64,000 nt of DNA from NCBI RefSeq assembly GCF_019059575.1, contig NW_024881569.1:124001-188000 (forward strand), written 5' to 3'. Made by a program: the position numbers and the translations under genes. Position 1 is the stretch's first letter, and each line of letters opens with the position of its first letter. The notes below the pieces were generated by a model, which saw only the letters and a program-made list of their open reading frames with translations, was not told the DNA's origin and ran no database searches. The DNA is from Amphibalanus amphitrite. Its lineage: Eukaryota; Arthropoda; Thecostraca; Balanomorpha; Balanidae. Below, piece by piece: positions 16,550 to 29,700 of the stretch.

Positions 16550-17038
16550 TAAGACCTCGGCTTGATCCACCGGAGACCAGTTTAAAATGAGATGCATACC
16601 ACGTTAGCTTACATACCTGATATATACTTTTTTAATTTGATCCAGCTGCCGTTATCCAATCAGGAAGCATCATTACGGGCTGTCGTATGGACTCATCGGG
16701 GGTCTTAGTATGCTTTGCCGTGCTTCAGGTCAACTTGCTTTAGATTGCTAAATGGAGCAGCTTCTGTTCAAATATTATCTTCTTCTTCTTTTCGCTGCGC
16801 AAATCGCTATAATTTCTCTCGCTTCATAGAACCAATCGCATTTTTTCTCAGATTGGGCGGTCCTTTCGACAGTGAGGCGGCGCGACTTCTGTCCTCTCCC
16901 CTCTGCATCTCTTCTCGCTTCCTCCGTTTTGCGAAAACCCTGAGACGCTTGCTGAGATGCAAATAGCGTAGGTGCTCCATTGTCCGGTAGAACTCGACAC
17001 TGCGGAGGACAGGAGCTCCCTCCCTCCTTCCTCCAGCT

Positions 17039-17043
<5 letters not shown>
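16550..17043. other. Intergenic, no gene recognised
   Basis: No supported feature other than the start of a pyrimidine-rich tract that becomes the (CT)n microsatellite. Confidence 0.5.

Positions 17044-17086
<43 letters not shown>
17044..17086. repeat. (CT)n microsatellite
   Basis: Uninterrupted CT dinucleotides for about 43 bases. Confidence 0.95.
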
Positions 17087-17089
<3 letters not shown>

Positions 17090-20000
17090 CAGCTCGGCTG
17101 TCAGTCTCCGACGGTTGATGTCGGGCAGACGCCGCTACCGTCGGCAGATGCGTCACAGGGAGAAGAACAGCCTCCCCGGTGCGTCACCGCCTGTCCCCGC
17201 GAGGTACAGGGGGCTCGGAAACCAGTGGCGTGCAAAATTCTGCGAGGGGAAGCTTCTGGTGCAGAACTGTGAAGCCAGGAGGAAGCTTGCTTCAAGAGAT
17301 ATGCAAGAAAAAGTCGATCAAAGCAAACGGGAAGTCCATCCAACAGACTCCTTCATCAGGCACAACAAACAAATCAAACATTTACAAAGATCTTGTCGGT
17401 CAGTTCGTCCTCCCAACGTCCCTGGCGGCGCCCGTGCCGCTGGCTCTTGCGGCACGCGCTCCGAGTCACGCACAACAAATCGGTAAACAACAGGTGACCG
17501 GCGGCCCCTTCGTCACCAATTAGCGCGTGCTGCTCCATCCCCTGACGACCCCGCCCGGTGGCTGACGTGCCGGGGAGGCGCGAGGGCCTGGAGCGCCGGA
17601 AAGAAGCCGCTCTGTCCCGTGTCAGCTGGAGAGGCATGTTGTCGAGTCGCTGCGTCACTGCTGTTGTCAGACCGACCAGACAGTGGGCTTTCGTCCAGCT
17701 GGCCGACCGCAAAAGTGGTCAATTCGTTTTCCAGTTCCCTGATGTGACCAGTCTAACTTTGTGAAAAACGACGCCACTTATTAGCCAGCGGAATTGACCG
17801 AAATTGGCTTTGTTTCTCAGTTTGTCGTGGTGGTCAGACAAAGGGCGCTTATCAGTGGCTCCCGACAGATCTACACGTCCAATAAATCTCCGGGATCGGC
17901 CGGTTGCTGTGGTGCGGGGAGCGGTAAATGTCGGGCTCAGTTTTCTGCTCGGTTATGAGCGGCCCGCGCGATGGATGGGTTTTCGGTGACGGCTGCATTC
18001 GCTGCTGACCTGGCCTGGCCCCACTACAGCCCAGTTGGGTAGTAGGGCCGACACATGGGGTCAGCTGTGACCCAGGGTGTGGGGTGGGTAGGAGAGGGAA
18101 ATAATCCATAGGCTTGCATACAGAGTGCTAATGACGACGATGGTGTTTGCTATTTAATGTTTGCACTAGAATTGCTTTGAAAGCGCGTAGCGTCGACGCT
18201 GAAGGGAAATTCTGGAGTAGGTATAAACCTTTTAATGTGCAAACCACTTATCAGTCTATCACTACATCTTCAGCAGCAAATGGTTCTAGTGATTGCCAAG
18301 TTCGAATCAAGTTTGTTTATTGCATGATTACCAAGTTCACTTTTAAGCAACTTCGTATCTTGCTTACATATAAATGAAGCTTGCAATTTACGTAAAACGG
18401 TTCTGAATCACTGATAACCGAATCACAGCAAGCTCAATATATTTCATGGGGAAAACATAAAACTTCACTCAAATCCTGCGATTCTTGCTCAAGCGTTCTT
18501 AAATGAAGTGTGACCAGCACAATGAAACATTAGGCTGGCAACGCCTTCTTCAAGAATTTATGCTATGAGCACCTATCAACCTTTCGAAAAAGAAGATCGC
18601 ATTAGTATATCCGACTACGCCTTTCAGGTTTTAGCAGCTATGGCCTATGGCGTTCACCACCCTTATAATCCTTCTGACTGCGCACCCTCAGCCAGGTCAG
18701 CAGGGCTCGAGGGGTCACAGGTCACCGCGCAATGTCAGTCAGGGCAACAGACAGGCCCTTTGGACCACCCTTTCCTGCAACCAACACTGCCTCCTGAGCG
18801 CCTGAAAAAAAACGCAAAGCCCTACGGCAGCTCCGGCATTCCGCCTCACCCTTACATAATCGCATAATGCGCGTGCAGTTTTTGCCGAGACTCTCACACC
18901 ATTGACGAATCCGGACCGGGGGCGGGTCGGGACAGATCTAGCGCAGCGCCGTTTGAGACGAGACAAATCCGGCGCGGCGGCAGCTGGCTAAGCCGACTGG
19001 AGCCCAGCAGCGTGACCGAGCGGATTGCCGCTGAGACAAAGGCTGGCGCGCCACGATTGTCTAAAGTTCCCGCGGCGAATGGGGCGCGACGCGGCGTGTT
19101 TGTACGCATAATGCACCCCCGCGGCGCTCTGTGCCATGAGAGGCATGCAGTGACTGGCGAGCGGGGCTGAACGAACCAACCATTTGGAATGGCGGAGTAT
19201 ATTGCATGCATTTATTAGCTTGGCTGGTGGCTGGTGCAAGCGCAAAGGTAAACATGAAGTATAAGTTATTGCAGTGCATATGCATGCACTACTAATATTT
19301 GCATTGTAATATTTATTTAACTGTATTACGGAGTTAAGTCTCGCACCTTTTCAGGAAGTAGGGCTGCTTACGCCTTGTAACTGTTTCCTTTGTTCGTGAT
19401 TTCGTGCATAGCAGGAATTCGTGTTTCAGAACACTGTTATATGCTATAATGTAAGCCTTAGTTTTCCGCTGTAACGGAAACAAATGACCCGGTTCTAAAA
19501 GTATACCTGCATCAACTAACCTAACCCGCGCAACGGCACCGCACAGTGCGCAAAGGCTGGTCCGTCGATCGCTGCTAGTTAACGGTCCAGCGTTAGCATT
19601 ACGCCTGTGAGGCCCTTTGAAGACAGAGAGTAGTTTGTCCGGTGCTTGTGTGATATGTCGGACGATATCATGCCGATGCTGGCCGGTCGACATCAGCTGT
19701 TGTGTATGTATGGTACACGTGCATACTGCCTGAACGCGCAATGCAAATTGCAAACAATACACACAAACTGCAAACATACCGGTTCTATGGCACGTTGACC
19801 GGCCACGTAAGAGTAAAATGCACCGACTGGGATGACCGCCGCTTTACGTTAATAAGGTATTGATTTTAAAGCGTCACATCAGAGGTATGAAGATGCCTCA
19901 TTGACTGTCGGCTCTCAAGATCGCCAGACATGGTAAGTCCCCGACCATCAACCGCCATCGCCTGCTGATGTCACCTTGTCAATATAATGTGGCCTCATCA

Positions 20001-21826
20001 GATGAAGTTATGACACCTGATGTGAGATAGGTGACCTCATTGGCCGTAGTCATGTGAAATTCGCTGAAGTTATGGCGCAGGCCCCACCAGCTGATCGTGC
20101 CATTACTTTTCGAGAATAGCGCCGCCTCAAAACAACACAAAAATACAGTTACACTAGATATATGCAGTACCGTGCATTACTGCACATGACAGTTACACCA
20201 GCCCTCACAGTTATCGGAATTCCAGGTGCAGCTCCACCAGATAAATGAGATAAATGATCAGTTAGGTGAACAGTTGGGGAGCGGGGCTTAACTAAGAAAT
20301 TCTTGCATATGAGCAGTTATGTCTGAGCCTTTCCCATGAACATCGTTTCTCTGCGGGAGCGCCCATGTCCGCTAACTCCACCCTCACTGTCAAGAGGCCG
20401 TGATCCAGGCCCTTCACCCTCACCAGTCCGCTGCTGTATGAAGCGTTCTTTGTTCTGATTGTGGGATAAAAGCACATGTGATCTAATCGATGTGATTTAT
20501 CATTCGCATTTAGCTGGTTATTTTATGCTCAGTTAATGTTAATCTGGAATATTTTTGGTCTTGATTTTTCCGTTTTCCGTTTTTGCTTTGTTGACTTCAA
20601 TTATTTTGATTAGCCCAAATATGGCCCGAAAAATTATACATATAACCCTTTGTGGGCCATCGTATACGCAACTTCGAATGGCATACTTATGTTTTAGCAC
20701 AGACGGTATATGTAGTCCGACAAGAATTCTCTCTTTACGGCACTCGTCCAACCCCGATTGGCGAGCTCGGGAAAGGAATCCGGGCGAACTGTTCTGCGGC
20801 TATATTATCTCACATCAGACGGAGTTATGTTTCCTCTTGAAGATGAAAATGCCGGTGCCGGTATGCAATCTAGCACCGTCGGCGGTTTTCCTCCAGCGAT
20901 AGCCGCTGTTCGGGCCTGAACACCCACACCGGAGCACCGGAGCACCGGTACCTTGTGGTACACCACAGCTGTGTTCCAGTGGAGGCGGGCTGCAGCGGGC
21001 TTCCACTGACCGTGGGACTGCGAGTGTATGGAGCTGGGTGAGCAGCGAACGGAATGGTTGGAGCTGGCGTGGGTGAGAACTGACGAGCGTGAGGAGCTGA
21101 ACGGTGCTGGGTTAGGCTGAGAGCGGAGCGGGAGTGAGCTGAGACTGACTGCTGCCATGGAAAGCTGGGCTGAGACCGACAGTCGCCCAGATCTGGGTTA
21201 GGCGGAGTCCAGAGCTGACGTGAGCTGAGACCAACTGGTGCCCATGAGAGCCGAACTGAGACAGACTGTTCACTGAGGTGGGACAGGACCATGAGTCCGC
21301 ATCTCGTCGCAGCTTTGGCAGGGCCAAGATCGCCACTAGTGAGTGCCCACTGTCATATGCCGAGCTCGGTGGGGTTATAACCGGCCCGTCGGTCCCGGCT
21401 CTCATGTTCAATACACCGCACCGGTCCGGACCCGGGACCCGGTACCCTCGAATAGCCGTTCCGGGAGTGCTATGTGACCAACCGGTGGCATCGCTGGTCC
21501 AGCCTGGGATCGGTCGGGTTCCCATAGTCCACTGTCGTCGGAATCCCACCCATCTCGCGGCTGACAGTGGCAGTCAGTACCCCGTGGGAGACGGTTCATC
21601 GCCGCGCCCGCGCCATACGTGCCACAATTGGCTCCGACGGGGTGACCCGACTTCGGTGGTGTTCGGACAGAGCTCACATAGGGCTGTTGGAAGGGAGGTA
21701 ACATGGTTATCAATGACCCATGGGATAATGGACGGTGGTCACAGCGGGTTAAAGCTGTCTGCGAGATGCTGTGGTGTGCCGTAGCACATGTTTTGCATTC
21801 TTTGTTTCATGTTCGTGCAGTTGTCA
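17087..21826. other. Intergenic, no gene recognised
   Basis: A CpG-rich stretch lies at about 17090-17720 and further GC-rich stretches at about 18890-19110 and 20750-21720. A minus-strand open frame at 19334-19777 is moderately long but has no recognisable domain. From about 20990 to 21260 the plus strand is a degenerate GAGCTGAGAC-like simple repeat. No gene, RNA or element end could be supported. Confidence 0.45.
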
Positions 21827-23039
21827 TGTCATGAGCAGCATACTCGAGGGCAGCGCTTTTCGAGGAGCGCTGTGGCCCGAAGGTTTGAACTTTGAATTGT
21901 GAAAAACGCCCGCCCGCCGCAAAACGCAAACACCGCAAAACGCAAAAACGCCGCAAAACAATAAAACCGCCCGCATCGCACGCCCGCTAACCGCCAACCG
22001 AAAACGCCTAAAAATCGCCCGCCCGCCGCCAAAAAAAAAAACACCGCAAAAAACGAAAAAGCGGCCGCCAACCGCAAACAAATTTAACACCGCAAACGAC
22101 GCAAAAAAAAAAAGAAAACCGCCCGCATCGCCCGCCCGCCCGCCCGCCGCCAAAGACAAACACCGCAAAAAAAACACAAAACGCCCGCCCGCCGCAACAC
22201 GTAAACACCGCAAAACGTGTAAAACGCACGCCCGAAAAGCCAACGCAAACGGCAAAAAAATCGCCCGACCGCCGCAAACCACACAAAAAACGCCGAAACG
22301 CCGAAAAAAATAAAACCGCCCGCACCGCACCACGCTAACTGCTAACCGAAAACGACTAAAAGTCGCCCGCCAGCCGCCAAACGCAAACACCGCAAATAAG
22401 CGCCCGGCCGCAGCAAGATGATGATTTATCAACGACTGGCATACCGCTAGGCTGGTCATTTTCACAAATCAAAAAGATATCTGCAAAAATCTCCTAGATG
22501 AAAGCGCCCGATTAAAAAACGGATGGCACGTGCGTGTTCCTCGCCCCCAACTTCCCTCAGGTCAATCGTCATTTGGGTCACCTAACGCATTGACGACCGG
22601 CTGGGTGGAATGAACATTGCGCCAAGAAACGTAAATATATTGTCAAAAAGAATCCCCAGAATGGTGGATCCCAAAAGTTTGAAACTACCACTTTGGCCCA
22701 CTGGAAGACACCTTAAACAGTTGCCGACCGGATGACACCCATTGTTTGGTCACCCACGCCATAGTATGCATCATGGGTGCGCCGAAATGACCAAAAGTCC
22801 CAATTTCCGGTGTGCAGGGTCATTTTCAACGGCACGTGGCACGTGGTTCTGGACTTTTCCGGCCACTTTGCGACATACCCATGGGTAGTGCACCGAATGG
22901 TGGTTGATCTGCATGGAAGAAAATGGGGGGTCGTTTGGATCGTTTTCGAGCAATCTGCCGCGGAACGCATTTTTTCATTTTGCCCATTGGCTTAACACGG
23001 GAATTTTCAAAGTCACGTGGCACGTCATGAGCAGCATAA
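21827..23039. mobile_element. Possible insertion flanked by a 14-bp direct repeat
   Basis: TCATGAGCAGCATA occurs at about 21829-21842 and again at 23026-23039, enclosing roughly 1.2 kb that includes a very unusual C/A-rich block. A direct repeat of this length at both ends of a discrete block resembles a long target-site duplication, as made by some non-LTR elements. No coding region or terminal inverted repeat was seen. Confidence 0.35.
21895..22400. repeat. Degenerate CGCCCGCC/AAACGC/CCGCAAA low-complexity array
   Basis: About 500 bases consist of permutations of CGCCCGCCCGCC, GCAAAACGCAAA, CACCGCAAA and poly-A runs, for instance at 21901-21985, 22015-22085 and 22130-22210. Longer units such as CGCCCGCATCGCACGCCCGC recur irregularly. 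The long minus-strand frames rich in Phe, Arg, Gly and Cys are a by-product of this composition, not a gene. Confidence 0.85.
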
Positions 23040-23179
23040 TTACCGGCATCTGCGATGCCGGGCTCCGCATCGCGGGACCGCAGGTTGTTTGACCAAGCAC
23101 CTTTGTAAACGCAGCAAAAACGCCCGCCACCAAACGAGAGGATGAGCCTTGCACGTGCAGACCGGAGTCGGTGTGCTAC

Positions 23180-23327
23180 GGACTGACGTGCACGGCACCC
23201 TATTCGTCGGTCTATAGCGGTGTGCCAAATTTGAGTGCAATCGACCCGGCCGTTTTCGAGATCTGGAAGCGACACCCTGCACGTGCGCACGTGCAGCCTA
23301 GGCCCCAATTGACTTGTGCACGGCACT
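23180..23327 (+). repeat. First copies of the CACGTG-bearing repeat unit
   Basis: The segment from about 23180 starts a series of units of roughly 130 bases, each reading CTTGTGCACGGCACCCTA, then GCCAAATTTGA, then GAGATCTGGAAGCG, then a GCACGTGCGCACGTGC palindrome. Further units continue inside the duplicated segment that follows. Confidence 0.65.
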
Positions 23328-24914
23328 CTATTCGCCGGTTTCTAGCGGTGTACCAAATTGGAGCTCAATCGGCCCCGTCAATTCCAAGATCTGGAAGCGA
23401 CCCCTACACGTGCGCTCGTGGAGCTGCACCCCGACCGTGGCACATGAAAATACATACTTACTGACTTGTACACGGCACCCTACTAACCAGTCTCTAGCGG
23501 TATGCCAAATTTGAGCACAGTCGGCCCAGCCGTTCTTGAGATCTGGAAGCGTCAGCCTGCACGTGCGCACGTGCCAAATGGGTCCCATCTGAGTTGTGCA
23601 CGGCACCCTACTCGCCGATCCCTAACGGTGTGCCAACTTTGATCACAATCGGCCCAGCCGTTCTCGAGATCTGGAAGCGTCACCCTGCCCGTGCGCACGT
23701 GCAGCGGCACCCCAACCGTGACACATGGAAATGCATTGCGGGGCGGGTGCCTACATCCATGCCAAGGATCAGCGCAATCGGCAAAATAACTACAGTTATT
23801 ACACTTGCTACCGAACTGACACCTCTTCGTTTTGCACGTGGCACGAGCATTAGGGGTCACCCATACGCATCGAGAGCAGCACACTACGTGTAAGAAAGGA
23901 AAGAGCTATCCCACACAAAAGACGGCGAGTGAATCGGTCAAGCAGTTGTGGAGATATAAGCTTAGCAAAGGCGCACCCACAACGGCCGACTGCCAATAAT
24001 AAGCAATAATCAGTGTCGCGTCCGCACATGGGAGGTGTCCCCTTCACCTGTTCGTATACTCTAATGTGGTTGGGTTCAAGTCACAGTCGAGCCCTGCTTT
24101 TTTACAACTTTTCTTGAAAACGGCACATCGTGCAGTGACGTTCTATACATTGTTGGAAACAGCATCGAAAGTCGTATATTATATCAACTTTTCACCCATA
24201 TATATTACTAACGATAAAAGTTATAGAGGAATAAAGATGCTCCCATTGACTTTCCATGTTAAAAATTTTAATTTTCAATCGAACTTTTTTAGAAAAAACG
24301 ATTTCTGCCAGCTTAACGAAGCATACCAGCATGTACTTCGCTCCTTTCTCTACAAGATATAAGAGTTTGGGCGAATTCTATCTCTAAAATTTTGTACAAA
24401 GATCGAATGAAAATGTCTCTGCAAAGTCTCGACATCGCCGTCCATTGACTTAACATGGGACACAGCAAAATTCCAACTCTGACCTCGTGCAAAGACACGT
24501 TCCGAGATTCTGAGGGGTATACAGCGCACACTGGCGTGTACCCAAACGTGTTTGCCATAAAATGCTGGAAAGAAAACCACCTCTTCCTTGGCTCGTTTTT
24601 CCGCTATTGGCGATCGCGCAAAAAGTGTCCAAAACCCCGTTGACTTAACATGGGGAAAATGGAATCGCACGTGCCACGCGCAAAAGACTTTTTAGCGAGT
24701 AGCGACCGGTGCCATCAGGTAGATCGCCTCCGGGAGCCCATACACTGAACTTTTTACCAAGATTGAACGATTCGTTTAGGCCCCACCCAAAATGTCTCGA
24801 TTCGCTGCCAGACTTGCAAAACATAGCCCGGAGAACGACCGCTCCGGTTGTTTTTCAATAGAAAAACACAATTCTAACGAATAGTGTTTGTCTTTTCAAA
24901 CAACCTGCGGTTAT
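23328..24914 (+). repeat. Segmental tandem duplication, copy 1
   Basis: From CTATTCGCCGG at 23328 to TTTTCAAACAACCTGCGGTTA at about 24914 this sequence is repeated, diverged but collinear, at 25009-26774. It holds three 130-base CACGTG units (near 23404, 23559 and 23686), an AT-rich middle (TATATTATATCAACTTTTCACC region) and a tail with GACTTAACATGGG words. No protein-coding frame is shared between the two copies with conserved phase, so it looks like non-coding repeat DNA. Confidence 0.8.
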
Positions 24915-25008
24915 GCTACCATCAGTGTCAGAGGTGACCGCTCAGGTCACAAGTGTCAAGTCCGTGGTTTAAGTGCCGACATTACACTCCCTGGCGACGA
25001 TCGATACT

Positions 25009-26774
25009 ATTCGCCGGTCTCTAGCGGTGTACCAAATTTAATCGCATTCAGCCCAGCCATTTCCAAGATCGGGAAACGACCCCTACACGTGCGCACGTGC
25101 AGCTGCACCCCAACCGCGGCACATGGAAATACACACTAACTGACTTGTGCACGGCACCCTACTAACCAGTCTCTAGTGGTATGCCAAATTTGAGCACAGT
25201 CGGCCCGGCCGTTTTCGAGATCTGGAAGCGTCGCCCTGCACGTGCGCACGTGCAAAATGAGTCCATCTGACTTGTGCACGGCACCCTACTCGCCAAGCCC
25301 TAACGGTGTGCCAACTTTGATCACAATCGGCCCAGCCGTTCTCGAGATCTGGAAGCGTCACCCTGCCCGTGCGCACGTGCAGCGGCACCCCAACCGTGAC
25401 ACATGGAAATGCATTGCACGGCGGGTGCCTACATCCATGCCAAGTATCAGTGCAATCGGCAAACTAACTACAGAGTTATTAGACTTGCTGCCGAACTGAC
25501 ACCTCTTCGTTTTGCACGTGGCACGTGCATTAGGGGTCACCCATACGTATCGAGGGTAGCACACTACGTGTGAGAAAGGAAGAAGCTATCCCACACAAAA
25601 GACCGCAAGTGAATCGGTCAAGCGGTTGTGGAGATATAAGGTTTGTAAAGGCACCCCACAGGCGGCCTACTGCTAATATTTAGAAATAATCAGTGTCGCG
25701 TCCGCACATGGGAGGTGTCCCCTTCACCTGTTCGTATACTCTAATGTGGTTGGGTTCAAGTTACAGTCGAGCCCTGATTTTTTACAGCTTTTCTCAAAAA
25801 CGGCACATCGTGCAGTGACGTTCTATGCATAAGTGGAAAGAGCATCAAAAGTTGTATATTATATTAACTTTTCACCTATATGTCTTACTAAAGATAAAAG
25901 TTATAGAGGAATAAAGACGCTCCCATTGACTTTCCATGTTAAAAATTTTCATTTTCCAACGAACTTTATTAGAAAAAACGATTTCTGCCAGCATAACGAA
26001 GCATACCATCATGTACTACGCTCTTTCCTGTACAAGCTATAAGAGTTTGGGCAAATTCTATCTCTAAAATTTTGTACATTGAACGAAAGAAAATGTCTCT
26101 GCAAAGGCTCGGCATCGCCGTCCATTGACTTAACATGGGACACAGCAAAATTCCAACTTTGACCTTGTGCATAGAGGTGTTGCGAGATTCTGGCGGGTAT
26201 ACGGCGCACACGGGCGTGTACCTGAACGTGTTTGCCATAAAATGCTGGGAAGAAAACCACCTCTTCCTTGACTCGTTTTCCCGCCATTCGCGATCGCGCA
26301 AAAAGTGTCCGAAACCCCGTTGACTTAACATGGGGAAAATGGAATCGCACGTGCCACGTGCCACGAGATTCTGTCGGGTATACGGCGCACACGGGCGTGT
26401 ACCTGAACGTGTTTGCCATAAAATGCTGGGAAGAAAACCACCTCCTTCTTGGCTCGTTTTTCCGCTATTGGCGATCGCGCAAAAAGTGTCCAAACCCCCA
26501 TTGACTTAACATGGGGAAAATGGAATCGCACGTGCCACGCGCAAAAGACTTTTTAGCGAGTAGCGACCGATGCCATCAGGTAGATCGCCTCCGGGAGCCC
26601 ATACACTGAACTTTTTACGAAGATTGTACATTTCGTCTAGGCCCCGCTCAAGATGTCTCGATTCGCGGCCAGACTTGCAAAACATAGCCCGGAGAACGAC
26701 CGCTCCGGTTGTTTTTCAATAGAAAAACACAATTCTAACGAATAGTGTTTGTCTTTTCAAACAACCTGCGGTTA
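25009..26774 (+). repeat. Segmental tandem duplication, copy 2
   Basis: Collinear with 23328-24914 after a 94-base linker. It is longer because a stretch of about 175 bases (GAGATTCTG..GGGTATACGGCG.., 26187-26340) is itself tandemly repeated at 26366-26520. Both copies end with the same TTTTCAAACAACCTGCGGTTA junction, after which unique sequence resumes at 26775. Confidence 0.8.
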
Positions 26775-29700
26775 ATAATTCCCCTTTCTTCCTTTTCCCA
26801 ACATGGTTTTGAATTGTTCCGCTTGATTAGCTAACTGACAGCAGTCATTCCTCTCGGGTCGGGTCCGCGGTGCCATTCCGCTAATGTCTCCAAAAGCAAT
26901 GTGTCGAGAGGCGATCACCTCCTAAAAACGGTGATTGATGGCGAGACCAGAGCGGGGCACTGTCCGACATTTCTGTCCGGCGACGACGGCGATCGACGCC
27001 AGAGTCAGACGGTTGTCTGTCCTGTCCGGGCAATGACGCCGTCTCCGTGAGCCCAGATGGCAGACGATGTGTGACCAAGTCACGAAAAAAGCGTTCCTCT
27101 CACGGCGGTTGGCACAGAGGTGCGGCATTGCGTCCACTGACCACCATGTGAAGCTATGTCAGCTGCCACAGCCTGCCCGGAGAGCTGGGAACGGCGGCCT
27201 GCCATCTGCCGGCGGAGACGTGAACTACCGACCGTCCGGCGCAGCCTACCCTCAGAGGAGCTGGGCTCGGAGAAGTCGGAGGGATGGAGGGAGGGAGGGA
27301 CGGAGAGGGTGCGCGAGGGAGCCGCCGCCGGAACTGACAGGGTGTGGCCATCGTCTCTGGCCAGTGGAGCGTGGTCTCCGCCGACAGGTTTGTGTGTGGT
27401 CCCGTGGTAAACGGCGGCCGCTGGCAGTCCGTCACCGGTGCGAACGGACGCGCGATAAGCGCTGTGCCGTATGGCCGGCCCGCTGCGGTGTCAGGTGGCC
27501 GCCAATTTGCATGCACTATGTGTCAAAGTCGTTGAGACACAGTGCATGGCCGGCTGAAAGTCAAACCACTCCGCTACTGATATATCGTCCGTTTGTATTC
27601 ACGGTTCTATTATGCACTACTGGAAAAGATCCGTGTTGTTAATGGAAGCATCAGAGAGACAAGTATACAGACAGGAAAGGATTCACGCGTTAGCGGACGT
27701 CTGACCAACCTCTTTATTCAGTGGACAGAGGCCGTCAGTTATGGGCAGTATAGCCACAGACAGGTAGCTGTCCGTTAACGGTTAACGGATGGTGTAACGG
27801 CCAGTGAGCCGCCCGTTAAACGCTGTGATTGTTAACTCTCCACAGTTCCGCCCTTAACCCGTTCAGCTGGCTATCCGATCAACAGTTTTACCGTTTATCA
27901 TTCTACCGCTAAACCGATATTTGTATCCAGAAATGCACCGATGCATATATGTCTTTCAGTGCCATTTCTACTTTAGCCGGTCCGGATGAAAATCCTGTGT
28001 GCTATGTATAAGTGTTATGTACATTGTGGCACAAATGTGCGACTGAATGTGCACAGATGTAGATATATGCCTATTATCTGACCTTGATAGCAACAAAGTG
28101 TTTATGGACACACAATTTAGGTGGGTCGCTAAATGAAATATAGGATATGATGACTTTAGAAATGTGAAAATTTCCTAACATCTCAGGAACAAGATCAGTG
28201 GATTCAATGTTGGATTTTTGTGCGAGTTTCACGATCACACATGCCCTTGACTCACGTTTCTGTCAAAGTGTGGTAGATCTCTGCCTTGCTATGTTATCAT
28301 CACACCAGGAATGGTCTCGCATTGTCCTGTTTATGAAAATGTTGTAGATACAATCAGCTACACGCCGCCCCCACTGCCCCTGTTGTGCCCACACCCCGTG
28401 GTCAGTTCCCAATTAGAGCCGGCCGTAAGGTCACACACGGGCCACGCGTGGCGCGAGGCCGCGCACAGTCTTTGATCCTCTCCGGGCGCCCTTCCGGCCA
28501 GAAGCCAAGCAGTGACAAACGCGCACAGCACAACAATGCCTTTTGTACTGTCTCGAACAGATAACGACCAGCAATTACGCGCCGGTGGGCCGTTCATTTT
28601 TGCCAGTGTCTTACAGCCCCCGTGCCCCCCGGCAGTGGCGCCGGACTGACCCGTATTCCGGCTAGCATTGTGTCGCGGGATTACTCGCTAAAGAGCGACG
28701 TCAAGGTCGCTTGTAAGCTGCGGGGATGTCGGCCCTCCATGGGGAGGAAGACACTGGCCTTTCGACCTCGAGGGCTGTGGGCTGGTGTCGTGTAATGTGC
28801 GCTTCACCATTTTTGGATAAACTGCTGTATAGTCATGCTTTGTCACCCGCGTTATATATACGATGTGCGGTACATGTTCCATAGCGAACTTTCATTTAAG
28901 TGCCCCTGACGAAGAGCATAACAACGGTAATTCCAGAGCAGTCAGGACCTACCAAGGCCAGCGAGTGTTCCGTTGACGGATAAAAGTAGGTACAGGTCAA
29001 AATGATTGCGAGGTGAAGTTCCTTGGTCCGTCAGTACTGGATGGGATGAGGGGGTCAGCCAGCACACTTTTACTGTCCCTTCTACAGTTCTGTCTCAGGC
29101 TCTCGTCAATCCGCCTAGTCCAGACTACAGCCCCACAAAGGAAGCTGTAATCCGTCTGTGGGCCAGAAGGCGTGCGGTCAGCCCTCGCCTCTGAGTTATA
29201 TCGGCACCTGTGGTGGCTTTATTGCGGGCTGGCGTGTGCTGCAGACTGACCGTGTGACCTGCGGTCGTGTTAGTCCCAAGTGTCAACCGACAGCGACACC
29301 GGCCAACGCGCCAGGCTTCTCAGAAACATTGCCGGACCGAAATGGCATGACGGGAGGCCGTTTGGTTTGGCTGACCGGTGTGTACAATCAAGCAGGTGAG
29401 AAAGAATAGCTAAATCTGAGCCTTGCATGCAGTGAAATACAAAGTTGGTGAGCCAATATAGAACCTAACATTTGAGGACAAGCTCCAGGGGCTGTCGACA
29501 GGAGCTGTTTATCTTGTACTCATTATCTACCGCCCCTTTGTCGGGGCACTCAGCTGACCTCAGTGACCTGGGCAGAGGTCACCCCTGAGGCGATGTTTAG
29601 CCGTAATGACGCCTGCCGAAGGAGGCGACTGTGTATCTCCTGAGGCTGATCCTCGGGCGGCGCAGCTCGAGAGAACAGTGGACCAGGAGGGAGAGAGGCT

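Noticed and set aside
21824-22465. 213-codon minus-strand frame rich in Phe, Arg and Gly
   Set aside because: It lies within the C/A low-complexity array, has several equivalent versions in other frames and resembles no protein domain.
23180-26774. CRISPR-like regular spacing of the CACGTG palindrome
   Set aside because: The units between palindromes are themselves repeated rather than unique spacers, spacing is about 130 bases and the genome is eukaryotic.
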